From Akkermansia sp. (GTDB lineage: Bacteria; Verrucomicrobiota; Verrucomicrobiia; Verrucomicrobiales; Akkermansiaceae): 11,776 bases of DNA. Below the pieces are notes generated by a model. It had not been told where the DNA came from and made no database searches. It was given only the letters and a program-made list of their open reading frames with translations. The stretch is from NCBI GenBank assembly GCA_017379255.1, contig JAFNWZ010000265.1:1-11776 (forward strand), written 5' to 3'. The translations under genes were made by a program, and so were the position numbers. Below are positions 1 through 8,093 of this stretch, piece after piece (the first letter of the stretch is position 1; every line of letters begins with the position of its first letter).

Positions 1-3000
1 CCCGGCGCAGGTTGCGCTTCAGGCGCTTTTCGTCAGCCTCACGCTCGGCCCACTGCTTCTCGCGCTCCTCCTTGCCCAGGGCCAGCCAGGCTTCTGCCGC
101 CTCCACCGTCATCTCCACCTCGCACCAGGCCATGGGCGATAGAACAATGCCGGTATCATGCGGAGTGTCGAAATCAGCCAGCCACTTCTCACAAGCCAGC
201 TCACCCTTGCGTCCACTCACCTTCTGCACCAGCTCATACATCCAGCCCATGCGGGCCTTTTCAGCATTCAGCAGCGCAGCGTTCGCATCGGTCATCTCCT
301 GGATGCGGTCAAAGCAGAATCCCTCACCCAGGCGGGAACTCAGCGCCAGCATCAGCTGGCTGTAACTCATGCACCCATACGGCAGACAGCGCATCGCCTT
401 CCGCAGCTTCGTGTGCTCTGCCAGGCGGGTTTCACTTGCCGTCCGGTCAGTCGGCAGCGCACGCCCCATCTCCCGCGCCAGGAACTCAATCTCCGCCTTG
501 CGCCTATCCAGCACACGCTGCCAGTTGCTCCGCCCAGTAGCGCAGAACAGCACCATGGCCTGGTACGCTGCCACAGCCTGCTGCAAGCTCATACTCTTCC
601 AGCCGCCGTAAAGGCTCAGCTCGGCCATCTCTGCCTCCAGCACAGCAGCGCGGTCAGCATCCGCATTACTCAGCTTGCCCTGCATGCCGTCCAGCTCTTC
701 GCGCACGGTTTCTGCATCCATGGCCAGATATTGCTCATACTTCGCCAGCTTTTTATAATCCACCGCGCTCATCTTGCCGCGCTTGCTCTTCTTGCCCTGT
801 TCCTCCTTGGCCTTGGCGTGCTGGATAACCTTACCCATCTTCGCCCACAGCTCATCCTTGGCAAACTTGGCCAGCTGCCCGCGCACCTGCTGCAGCACCT
901 TCACCATCACCTCATTAAGCTTCTGCTCACCAATACTGGCCAGCATAGCCTCCGCTTCGGCATTATCAGCGGCCATGGCCGTCTCATTCAGCATCTTCTT
1001 GCGGAACGCATCCAGAATCTTTGCATTGCCCTTCAGCGCCCCCGCCGCCGGCAGCTGGCCAGTCTCAGCCATGCCAGCATACACGCTGGCCCATTGCATC
1101 AGCGTATGCACATTGCCGCGGTATCCATCCGGCAGCACCTTGCGGGCAGAACTCAGCAAGGCCTGCACCGCACCGAACATCTCCGCGCCGGTGCGGGCAT
1201 CCGTGCGCCCCTCCTTGCTGGCCGCCACCCGGTTCCAGTTGGCAATCTGTGCATTAAAATCCTTTATCTGGTCAGCAGCACGCGTCACCTTCATAGCGCT
1301 ACCCTCCAGCAGTCCCTGCGCGGCCTCAGACATGCTGGTTACGGAGAATGCCACCAGAGCCTCACCCGGATACTCCAGCGTCTCATTAAACGGCCTCGCA
1401 TCGCGCTCCGCCGCCGTCCAGTCTCGCCGCAGCTGCACATTGCGCGCCTCAATCTCGCCGGCACTCCGCATGTAGGCATCCATTCCGTTCCTGGTATTAG
1501 CACCCTTTGCAAACCCTTCAATCTTCTGAATAGCGTGCTGCACCTCATGCAGCAAAGTCCCCAGAACCTCCTGCTCACCCAGCATATCATTCAACACAAT
1601 GGCATTCCATCCATCATACATTCCCCGGTAAGCAGTAGAGCCCAACATATCACCATACACCCGATAATCTCGCAGCTGCGGATACGCCTCATACAACTCA
1701 GGAAAAGCCAGCACATCCTCCAGCAACACCGTCCGCAAAGCCGCATCAGCACCATCTTCCGCGTCTCGCTCAAACAACTCCATGTGTACCCGGAACCACG
1801 GCTTCCCGCGCAATATGCGCTCCGGCACACCCAATCTGACCGCCTCCTGCCGCACATCGTCCGCAAGCTGCTCAGCTCGCGCCCTCATCTCCTCCGTCCT
1901 TTCTCCGGCCTCCGTACGGTCATACACAGCCTTCAACTCCTGCGCGACCTCGCTTTCCTTAAGCCTCTTCAAAGCTGCCACAATCGACTCCCGGTCGGCC
2001 TCCAGCTTCGGATGCAAAGCTCGCTCAACAGGTGTAATCCCCAGATTATCTCGCATACTCGCCAGCCTGAACACAGCATTATTCGTCCGAGAAGCCCCCT
2101 TCTCTCCCAAAATAGCTCGCTCCAACAAGAGATAATCACCATCTTCCATTTCAATCTCAGGGAAAACAGCTCTCCACTCACCATACAACTTCCTGCGGAA
2201 ATCCTTACGCTCGTTTTCTATGCGTTCATACTCCCTCAAAATCTCCGAGACCTCATCCTCACTCGCAGAATCCATAGCCTCATCCAGACGGTCCAGCCTG
2301 GCTTCCAGCTCGGCATACTGCCTCTGGCGACCATCCTCGACCGCCAGCTCTCGCTGCTCCTCAATAAACGCCTTTATCTCATCAACACGCTCCCGATATG
2401 ACGGACTCCGGAACATCGCCTGGCTCGCATCAATCTCCACGCGCAGCTTGCCATCATCACGCCCCTTAAACGCACGATGCTTTATCTTGTCCCAATTCTT
2501 AGCAGAAGGGCCTACTACGGAGAACGTAATATCCGGATTGCTGCCATCAAACGTTCCGCGATTGTCGGTGGCAGATTTTATCTGGTTAGACTCAAAAAGA
2601 AGCATCTCGCCACTCTCAAACGAGCCTTCATCAAGCGCTTTCATGGGTGCCCACACGATACCATCGTACCCCTTCTTACGAAGTTTTGCGAGGTCGGCCT
2701 TTTTCAGCAGCTGCGATTCATTCTCTTGCGTTGCAATCCGCTTCTCATATACCCCCTCTTTCACAGCATCCAAAATCACCTTCGCTGGCTTGTCTGCATA
2801 GCTTATCGCAAGGGGATTCCTCATGTTCACGAACCCTTCATAAACCAAGCCATCACCGTACATTCCGGTGTACTTGGAAGCCGTGCGTTTCTCTGGAGTA
2901 AAGTAGATACCTGGCCCCAGATACCCACTCTTACCACTCTTGAAAATGCTGATAGGCTTACTACGAGCTGTCCCATGATACACCACCAGCGGCTCGCCGT

Positions 3001-6000
3001 TTTCATCTACAATCTTGCTGGCATTTGCCGGGTCATTCTCCCAGTCACCAAACCATTTCTTGAATGACTGCAAACGCACCGCCAGCCACAACACAGGCGA
3101 CAAGTTCGTCACCTTTCCATTAGGTGCTATCAATGCAGTATCGTGGTCTTTTGCATACAGGGCGATATCTCTTGCTTCATCCTTGTAATTTTGCTTGATA
3201 TACAGCTCTAAAGGTGTTATATTAGCCGTGCGGTGGAAGCGTGAGACACTTGTGGTCTGGGGCTGCTGAGGGGTTAAACCATCCCCTGCCACCGCCTTTT
3301 TTGTTATCCAGCCGGTTGTCAATTGCACTTTTTGCGGCGCTTTACTTCTTCTGTGAGCCTTTCCAATATGGCAATAGTATCGATACTCAACTCCTCCGTA
3401 ATTCTTTATATACTCGATACCCCATTTCCCATTTTTGAAATCAGGTGTAATAGAATCATAATTCTTCAAAATATCAGGGATCATGCGGATATCATCGTAC
3501 GTCAGATTCAGACCGTCCTCTTTCAAGTAATAATCTAGGCAATGCCCACGATGCGTGTGCCAAATCTCTGTTTCACGGATGACATGTAAAGCATTATGCA
3601 GATTATAATGAGCTGGCCACCCAGGATTCTGCTGGAGTAATTTATCGACATCTTCATCAGAGATTTCCCCCAGAACAATATCCGTCTGTTCAAACTTTCT
3701 GACTTTGGATTTCTCAACTCTTTCCACAGCTTCATAAAAAGGCGCGTTCGCTGCATTCCCTTTCAATCTCCCGATGACATCTCTCTGCATCACCGCAAAC
3801 CCGAAAGTGCCCGTAGCCTCCGCTGCAGCATCACGCGCCTGCTGCTCCAGCTCCTCAGCCGTGGGCCCGGCCAGCTCAGCCGCAGCAGCCTTGTCCCTGG
3901 CATAATCCCCAATCGGGTCAACATCGCTCTTGCCGTCCCAGGTCAGCGCACGGAAGCGGATATTCTCATGGAAACCGCACTTCTCGTAAGCCGCCTTCAG
4001 CTCATTCAGCTCAGCCAGGCGCTGCTTCGGGTCCATATCCAGCCCCACGCTGATACCCTCCTGCTCGCTCACGCCACCCTTACCCAGGGAACGGGCCTTA
4101 GTCACCGCAGCAATATGCTTGTTAATCACCTCAATGCTCCGGGCAATGAACTCAGCACTCCGCTCCAGAGCCTCGTCAAAACTCTCCCCGAAACTCAGCA
4201 GCCCCTGGGTAGCCTCACCATCAGCGTCAGCATGCGCCATCAGCTGCAATTTCGCCGCCACATGCTCCAGGCTCTTGCCCTTGGCCAGGTCAGCCGCAGC
4301 CATGGCCTGCATCGCATCGATGCGGCTTGCATCCGGCATGTGCATGGTCAGCCGGCAGATAGCCTCCGCCATGCGCGGGTCAACCGCCCTGCTCTGGAAA
4401 CGGCTCCACAAATCTTCCCTGGCTTCGCGTCCAATCAGGATACCGCGTGCAGATTTGGATCCACCACGCGTCAGGCCGCGCCGCGTCAGCTCCTCATCGG
4501 AGAGCTGCGTCTCGCGCACATAGATAGCCGCCGTCAGCTCGTCCGCCTGGTCATCCTGCATGTTCTGCTCGTAGTCCAGCAGCCGGGCCCACTTCGCATC
4601 ATGAGCAGCATCCTCCGGGTACACATACGCGGCGATCATCTCCGTATTGGTGCGTTTCGCCAGGTCAAGACGATGCCGGCCTGAAATCACCTCCAGCGTA
4701 CCATTGCGGCGTTGCCACACATACACCGGCGGTGCATCCTGGCGGTAATCACCCACCAGCGGATTCACCACGCCCTTCTTGTTACTGCCCACCTTCACCT
4801 GGGGAGCATCCGGCGAGAGATGCAGCCTGGCCACCGGCACCATACCCAGCCAGGCACGCGCGCCGATATTATAGCAAGCCCCCTTCGGGAACGCGGCACG
4901 CACCTCCTCCGGCAAATCGCCGGCAGGGGAGAAAGTCTGCTCATCCATGCTGCCATCCTCCCGCGGAGGCAGCACACTCTTCACATCCTCCGCAGGGCGC
5001 ACACGCTCCTGCTCACGCGCATCCGCGGCATCCTGCTCCGCCTGCACCTCGCTGGCGGTGGGGGTCATATCGCCGGTGAGCATCCTGTAACGCGCACGCG
5101 CATCCTTGTAGGCCTGCACATCCACCGCTTCCAGCTCTGCGCTCTGGAAAAGACTGGCAGCCTTATGCCCAATCTCCGCCAGCACATCCTCAATATCCTG
5201 GCTTATATTCCCGCGCTCACGCCCGGTCTTGTAAGCCTCTGCCAGCTCCACAATCGCCGCCGCATCCTCCAGCGCGCGCATGTGCCACTTCACCAGGTCT
5301 TTCACCCAGGCAGGCAGCGGCAGGGCATCCGCATTCACCACCGTGTACGCGCTGGCCAGCTTGCTCATGCCCTCCGTAATCTTTCCTTGCAGAGCAGCGG
5401 CATCCAGTCCGTCATGGCCATCATAAAAGTTCAGCTTGAAACCCAGCTGCTTCACCGCCTTCTGGGCATCGCGCAGCAGCGCATGCCAGGCGCGGAGCTT
5501 CGCCGGGTCATTCCCGGTCACCTTCTTCTGGGCATGCTCAATCACATCCTCCAGCACTTCGCGCGTCTCCACCTGCCCACGCGCAGCCAGCAGCAGCGTG
5601 TCGGCCTTAGTTGTGCCGGCAGCAGGGGTAACATTCAGCACGCGGGTGGAATCTGCACCCTCCTCCCCGGTCGTCTCGCGGGCCGTTTCCAGGCGCTCCT
5701 GGAACGCCCGCTCCAGCTGCAGCCAATGCCCCAGCGGCATGTACCGGCTCAGCGCAGCAAAAGGCGTAGCCAGCGCTTCCTGCTCGCTCATGCCGGAAGC
5801 CTTGCGGGCTTCCATCTCATCCAGCGCCAGCTCTGCCGCATATTTGAACTCCTCCAGTCCCATAGCGCCGGCTTCAGAAATAACATGCTCTCCGCTCTCC
5901 GGATTCTTCGCATCGGCCATATCCTCCACCACCACCTCACCGCTCATTTCAGCGGCACGCAACAGCGCGTTAGCACCCATGGCACTCTGTGCCCGGTGAA

Positions 6001-8074
6001 TCCGCATGCGCTCCTCCTGCTGGATATAATGCCCCAGCATCTCCAGCAGCTGCTGCTCGCCAACCTCACCGTGGAAAAGCTCGTGGCCATCTGCCCGGTC
6101 AAAAGTAGTAATCAGGTAGCGACCCTCCTTATCAATGACCTTCTCCACCTTCGGCAGATTCAGTTCCCGCCGGGCTTCCTGGTACGCGCGGGACTCATAC
6201 AGCGCACGCGCTTCCTCAATCTCCCGGAACATCGTGGCGGACATCAGGCGGTTTGCCTCCGCAGCCTGCGGGTCTTTCCATGCCTCCGCACGCGCCTTGA
6301 TAGCCGCATCCACGCGCTCACCGGCATCCGGCATGGCGGCAATGTTGCGCGCCGTCTCCTTGCCGATACCCTGCGCCATGAGATGCTCCACATGCTTACT
6401 GTACCCCTCGGCCGCAGCCTTAATCATGGGAGACTGCACACCGCTCAACCCGGCACCGAAAATCACCGTGGCCGCCAGCTGCTCCGGCTTGAACATCGCT
6501 TTCAGCTCCGCAGAATACTCGCTCCAGTCATACCTTCCGCCCACATCAGCCCAGCGCAGCACGCCATTCCGCAGCCCCCATTGCAGCAAGGCTTCCGCCG
6601 TGGGCTCCAGCGCACTTTCCTCCAGCACGCCCGCGCCCACTTCCAGCGCCGCGCGTGCATAGAACGAGCCCAGCAGCGTGTTCCGAACCGAACCATACCC
6701 CGGAATCTTCTTCATTATACGGACAATCAAGGGAGACTTGCCCCATCCACCGAAAGCAATCTTCTCCACCGTCACCGAAGTAGCCGCATCGATAAACGCG
6801 CTCCACTCAGCCGTGCCAGGCTTCAAGCCCTTAAAGTAAGCAGCATTCCGCTTCTCATCATACGCGCTCAGGAACGCCAGCCCGGTACCCACACCAGGCA
6901 CAAAGAACGGCGCAGTCTGGCCAATCACCGAACCCAGCGCATTAGCCGTCTTAGCAAAGAAATCCGCCGTCTCCGCCGTCTCATTACCCTGCGCCTGGGC
7001 AGCATCCAGCATACCGCGAATACGTGAGTACACCGCATCATTCTTCCAGCGTGAGCGCAAAGGGCGGAGCGTCTCTTCCATCTGCTCCAGCGCGGCATCG
7101 GCTTCATCTTCCTGCCCGGTAGCGGCCAGCATCTCCACACGTTCCGCTGTCTGGCCAACAAAGCCAAGCTCCGCCAGATCCTTCTTGCGGCGCTTCACCG
7201 GATTCCCCAGAGCCAGCAGCATATTGTGCAGGAACTTGTACTCCTCGCCACTCTGGCCCTTGGCCTCCTGCATCAGCGAGAACAGCGCACCCTGGAACAT
7301 ACCCACCGCCTTCTCATTCAGCAGCAGATTGCCTGCTTCATCTGCATCAGAAAGCGCCGCTACCACACCATTAGCCAGGCCTTGGTCCACCATCTGCTTC
7401 AAGCCCTCCTCTGCCGTGCCGGCAAAAGCATCGCGCAGCAAGCCCATCGCCACACCGGCCTTTTCTGTGGCCACCGGGTCAAACTCCTTCGTATACACCG
7501 CGTGCTGCTCCGGCGTGAGACGCTCCGCAAGCTGAGCAGGGCTCACCCGCCCGGCCACCACATCCGCCGCAGCCTGGCTCACAATCTCCTTATTGGCCTG
7601 CCATGCCGCGCGCCGCTCCAGCAGCTGCTTGTACTCACCCTCCACCTCTGCCATGTAATCATCATACACCGCCGCGAAGGCATCCGTGCGCGTCTGGCAC
7701 TCCGGCAGCGGCTTGTTCCGCTTCAGGAAATACGCACCAGGCTCCTGCTGCAGCTCCGGGAACGCATAGCGCAGCACCGTCTGTCCCTGAACAGCACGCG
7801 CATTCAGCGCATCCAGCCGGCGCACATTTGCACTCAAATCCTCCAGCTCCGGATTCTGTTTCAGGCGCTCATGCACCGCCGCATCCTCATACCGGCCTGA
7901 AAGCAGAAAAGCATTCAACTCCTCACGCCGCTGCTCAGGCGAAGGCCCTGCCATCTGCGGAATCGGCAACGGTGCCGGTGCAGGCGCATTTTCTGCATGT
8001 TCCTGCTCATTCTTCAAAACCTGCTCTGCGCCGTAATCCGGCAGCTCATCCAACCAATCAAGTTCGTTAGCCAT
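1..8074 (-). CDS. Giant phage polyvalent / internal virion protein, C-terminus outside window
   Basis: The frame is open from the ATG at 8074-8072 to the window edge, 2691 codons without a stop, so the protein is at least 2691 aa and its end is missing. Seen, in order: an acidic N-terminus (MANELDWLDELPDYG); long helical regions with Gly/Ala-rich hydrophobic stretches near residues 377-412, 466-500 and 525-554; a ParB-like domain (SGRHR at 1131-1135); a PBECR-like nuclease domain (about 1461-1593); an ADP-ribosyltransferase-like domain (YHGT at 1699-1702, GPGIYFT at 1720-1726, NQIKS at 1830-1834); a coiled coil around 1892-1959; a zincin-like HEVQH at 2176-2180; then a charged helical region, Lys-rich in places. 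Known: phage polyvalent proteins string such effector domains together and are thought to be injected with DNA. Inferred: this is the gp16-position ejection protein, because it follows gp14- and gp15-like genes. It starts 19 bases after the previous stop and shows no clear Shine-Dalgarno sequence. GC content falls sharply between about 1500 and 3770. Confidence is high for the gene and good for the class; individual domain activities are unproven. Confidence 0.9.
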   Translation of the reverse strand, partial: MANELDWLDELPDYGAEQVLKNEQEHAENAPAPAPLPIPQMAGPSPEQRREELNAFLLSGRYEDAAVHERLKQNPELEDLSANVRRLDALNARAVQGQTVLRYAFPELQQEPGAYFLKRNKPLPECQTRTDAFAAVYDDYMAEVEGEYKQLLERRAAWQANKEIVSQAAADVVAGRVSPAQLAERLTPEQHAVYTKEFDPVATEKAGVAMGLLRDAFAGTAEEGLKQMVDQGLANGVVAALSDADEAGNLLLNEKAVGMFQGALFSLMQEAKGQSGEEYKFLHNMLLALGNPVKRRKKDLAELGFVGQTAERVEMLAATGQEDEADAALEQMEETLRPLRSRWKNDAVYSRIRGMLDAAQAQGNETAETADFFAKTANALGSVIGQTAPFFVPGVGTGLAFLSAYDEKRNAAYFKGLKPGTAEWSAFIDAATSVTVEKIAFGGWGKSPLIVRIMKKIPGYGSVRNTLLGSFYARAALEVGAGVLEESALEPTAEALLQWGLRNGVLRWADVGGRYDWSEYSAELKAMFKPEQLAATVIFGAGLSGVQSPMIKAAAEGYSKHVEHLMAQGIGKETARNIAAMPDAGERVDAAIKARAEAWKDPQAAEANRLMSATMFREIEEARALYESRAYQEARRELNLPKVEKVIDKEGRYLITTFDRADGHELFHGEVGEQQLLEMLGHYIQQEERMRIHRAQSAMGANALLRAAEMSGEVVVEDMADAKNPESGEHVISEAGAMGLEEFKYAAELALDEMEARKASGMSEQEALATPFAALSRYMPLGHWLQLERAFQERLETARETTGEEGADSTRVLNVTPAAGTTKADTLLLAARGQVETREVLEDVIEHAQKKVTGNDPAKLRAWHALLRDAQKAVKQLGFKLNFYDGHDGLDAAALQGKITEGMSKLASAYTVVNADALPLPAWVKDLVKWHMRALEDAAAIVELAEAYKTGRERGNISQDIEDVLAEIGHKAASLFQSAELEAVDVQAYKDARARYRMLTGDMTPTASEVQAEQDAADAREQERVRPAEDVKSVLPPREDGSMDEQTFSPAGDLPEEVRAAFPKGACYNIGARAWLGMVPVARLHLSPDAPQVKVGSNKKGVVNPLVGDYRQDAPPVYVWQRRNGTLEVISGRHRLDLAKRTNTEMIAAYVYPEDAAHDAKWARLLDYEQNMQDDQADELTAAIYVRETQLSDEELTRRGLTRGGSKSARGILIGREAREDLWSRFQSRAVDPRMAEAICRLTMHMPDASRIDAMQAMAAADLAKGKSLEHVAAKLQLMAHADADGEATQGLLSFGESFDEALERSAEFIARSIEVINKHIAAVTKARSLGKGGVSEQEGISVGLDMDPKQRLAELNELKAAYEKCGFHENIRFRALTWDGKSDVDPIGDYARDKAAAAELAGPTAEELEQQARDAAAEATGTFGFAVMQRDVIGRLKGNAANAPFYEAVERVEKSKVRKFEQTDIVLGEISDEDVDKLLQQNPGWPAHYNLHNALHVIRETEIWHTHRGHCLDYYLKEDGLNLTYDDIRMIPDILKNYDSITPDFKNGKWGIEYIKNYGGVEYRYYCHIGKAHRRSKAPQKVQLTTGWITKKAVAGDGLTPQQPQTTSVSRFHRTANITPLELYIKQNYKDEARDIALYAKDHDTALIAPNGKVTNLSPVLWLAVRLQSFKKWFGDWENDPANASKIVDENGEPLVVYHGTARSKPISIFKSGKSGYLGPGIYFTPEKRTASKYTGMYGDGLVYEGFVNMRNPLAISYADKPAKVILDAVKEGVYEKRIATQENESQLLKKADLAKLRKKGYDGIVWAPMKALDEGSFESGEMLLFESNQIKSATDNRGTFDGSNPDITFSVVGPSAKNWDKIKHRAFKGRDDGKLRVEIDASQAMFRSPSYRERVDEIKAFIEEQRELAVEDGRQRQYAELEARLDRLDEAMDSASEDEVSEILREYERIENERKDFRRKLYGEWRAVFPEIEMEDGDYLLLERAILGEKGASRTNNAVFRLASMRDNLGITPVERALHPKLEADRESIVAALKRLKESEVAQELKAVYDRTEAGERTEEMRARAEQLADDVRQEAVRLGVPERILRGKPWFRVHMELFERDAEDGADAALRTVLLEDVLAFPELYEAYPQLRDYRVYGDMLGSTAYRGMYDGWNAIVLNDMLGEQEVLGTLLHEVQHAIQKIEGFAKGANTRNGMDAYMRSAGEIEARNVQLRRDWTAAERDARPFNETLEYPGEALVAFSVTSMSEAAQGLLEGSAMKVTRAADQIKDFNAQIANWNRVAASKEGRTDARTGAEMFGAVQALLSSARKVLPDGYRGNVHTLMQWASVYAGMAETGQLPAAGALKGNAKILDAFRKKMLNETAMAADNAEAEAMLASIGEQKLNEVMVKVLQQVRGQLAKFAKDELWAKMGKVIQHAKAKEEQGKKSKRGKMSAVDYKKLAKYEQYLAMDAETVREELDGMQGKLSNADADRAAVLEAEMAELSLYGGWKSMSLQQAVAAYQAMVLFCATGRSNWQRVLDRRKAEIEFLAREMGRALPTDRTASETRLAEHTKLRKAMRCLPYGCMSYSQLMLALSSRLGEGFCFDRIQEMTDANAALLNAEKARMGWMYELVQKVSGRKGELACEKWLADFDTPHDTGIVLSPMAWCEVEMTVEAAEAWLALGKEEREKQWAEREADEKRLKRNLRR
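1393..1690 (-). other. Zincin-like HEXXH peptidase domain within the giant protein
   Basis: Approximate residues 2130-2227. The segment YPQLRDYRVYGD leads to a strand WNAIVLND, a helix TLLHEVQHAIQ with HEVQH at 2176-2180, EGFAKG just after it, and AGEIEAR at 2205-2211. HEXXH supplies two zinc-binding His and the catalytic Glu; Glu 2207 or Glu 2209 in the second helix could be the third ligand, as in gluzincins. A HExQHAIQ...EGFA.G...AGE.EAR pattern recurs in large polyvalent phage proteins, where it is filed as an LPD domain (LPD23 from memory, number not certain). It may process the polyprotein after ejection or cut a host protein. Motif seen, function inferred. Confidence 0.7.
2525..3073 (-). 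other. ADP-ribosyltransferase-like (ART-PolyVal) domain within the giant protein
   Basis: Approximate residues 1668-1850. The entry motif FKKWFGDWENDP, then VVYHGT (His 1700), GYLGPGIYFTPE (Tyr 1724) and FESNQIKSATDNRGTFDG (Gln 1831) are the recurring signature of the ART domain in phage and mobile-element polyvalent proteins. His and Tyr sit where an H-Y-[EDQ] ART triad would need them for NAD binding. The third position is most simply read as Gln in NQIKS rather than Glu, so whether the domain transfers ADP-ribose, and to what, is open. Family membership is well supported by the motifs; a target cannot be deduced from the sequence. Confidence 0.82.
3296..3694 (-). other. PBECR-like RNase domain within the giant protein
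   Basis: Approximate residues 1461-1593. Visible are IVLGEIS, a His-rich stretch WHTHRGH (1505-1511), LTYDDIRMIPDIL (ending at 1536), a pair of strands around WGIEYIKNYGG, and the closing QLTTGW (TTGW at 1586-1589). This order, with a helix carrying D-I-x-x-I-P-x-I before paired strands and a final Thr, matches the phage Barnase-EndoU-ColicinE5/D-RelE-like nuclease (PBECR) fold that closes many MuF-type and polyvalent phage proteins. If active it would cleave RNA, perhaps host tRNA or mRNA at entry. The assignment is by eye; the catalytic residues are not proven. This is the most AT-rich part of the gene. Confidence 0.6.
4537..4852 (-). other. ParB-like (ddrB-type) domain within the giant protein
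   Basis: Approximate residues 1075-1180. The segment has the layout VPVARLHLS, then a strand PPVYVWQRRNGTLEVI leading into SGRHRLDLAKRT, followed by a helix with DYEQNMQDDQ. A glycine-Arg-His-Arg turn after a hydrophobic strand, followed by a helix, is the hallmark of the ParB/sulfiredoxin fold as found in phage polyvalent proteins, where it is called ddrB-like ParB. Classical ParB has GERR or a similar sequence at this turn, so nucleotide use cannot be assumed. In such proteins it may act as a DNA nuclease, nucleotide-binding or DNA-binding module on entering DNA. The domain type is fairly secure from the motif; its activity is inference. Confidence 0.72.
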
Positions 8075-8093
8075 ATCAATAAAAAACGTTTAA

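Noticed and set aside
158..2401. Long plus-strand open frame of 747 codons
   Set aside because: It is codon-for-codon antisense to the giant gene. Its product is rich in His, Leu, Arg and Gln with no domain logic, and it stays open only because TTA, CTA and TCA codons are scarce on the coding strand.
3535..3756. Minus-strand 73-codon frame that might be a small immunity or antitoxin gene beside the nuclease domain
   Set aside because: It lies inside the giant gene in another frame, has no ribosome binding site that I can see, and shows the composition of a frame shadow.
4537..4852. A plasmid partition parB gene
   Set aside because: The motif is only one domain within a giant protein, with no ParA and no iteron or parS-like repeats in the window.
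4712..7027. Long plus-strand open frame of 771 codons
   Set aside because: Same codon-aligned antisense shadow of the giant gene; low-complexity His/Leu/Arg product and no recognisable motif.
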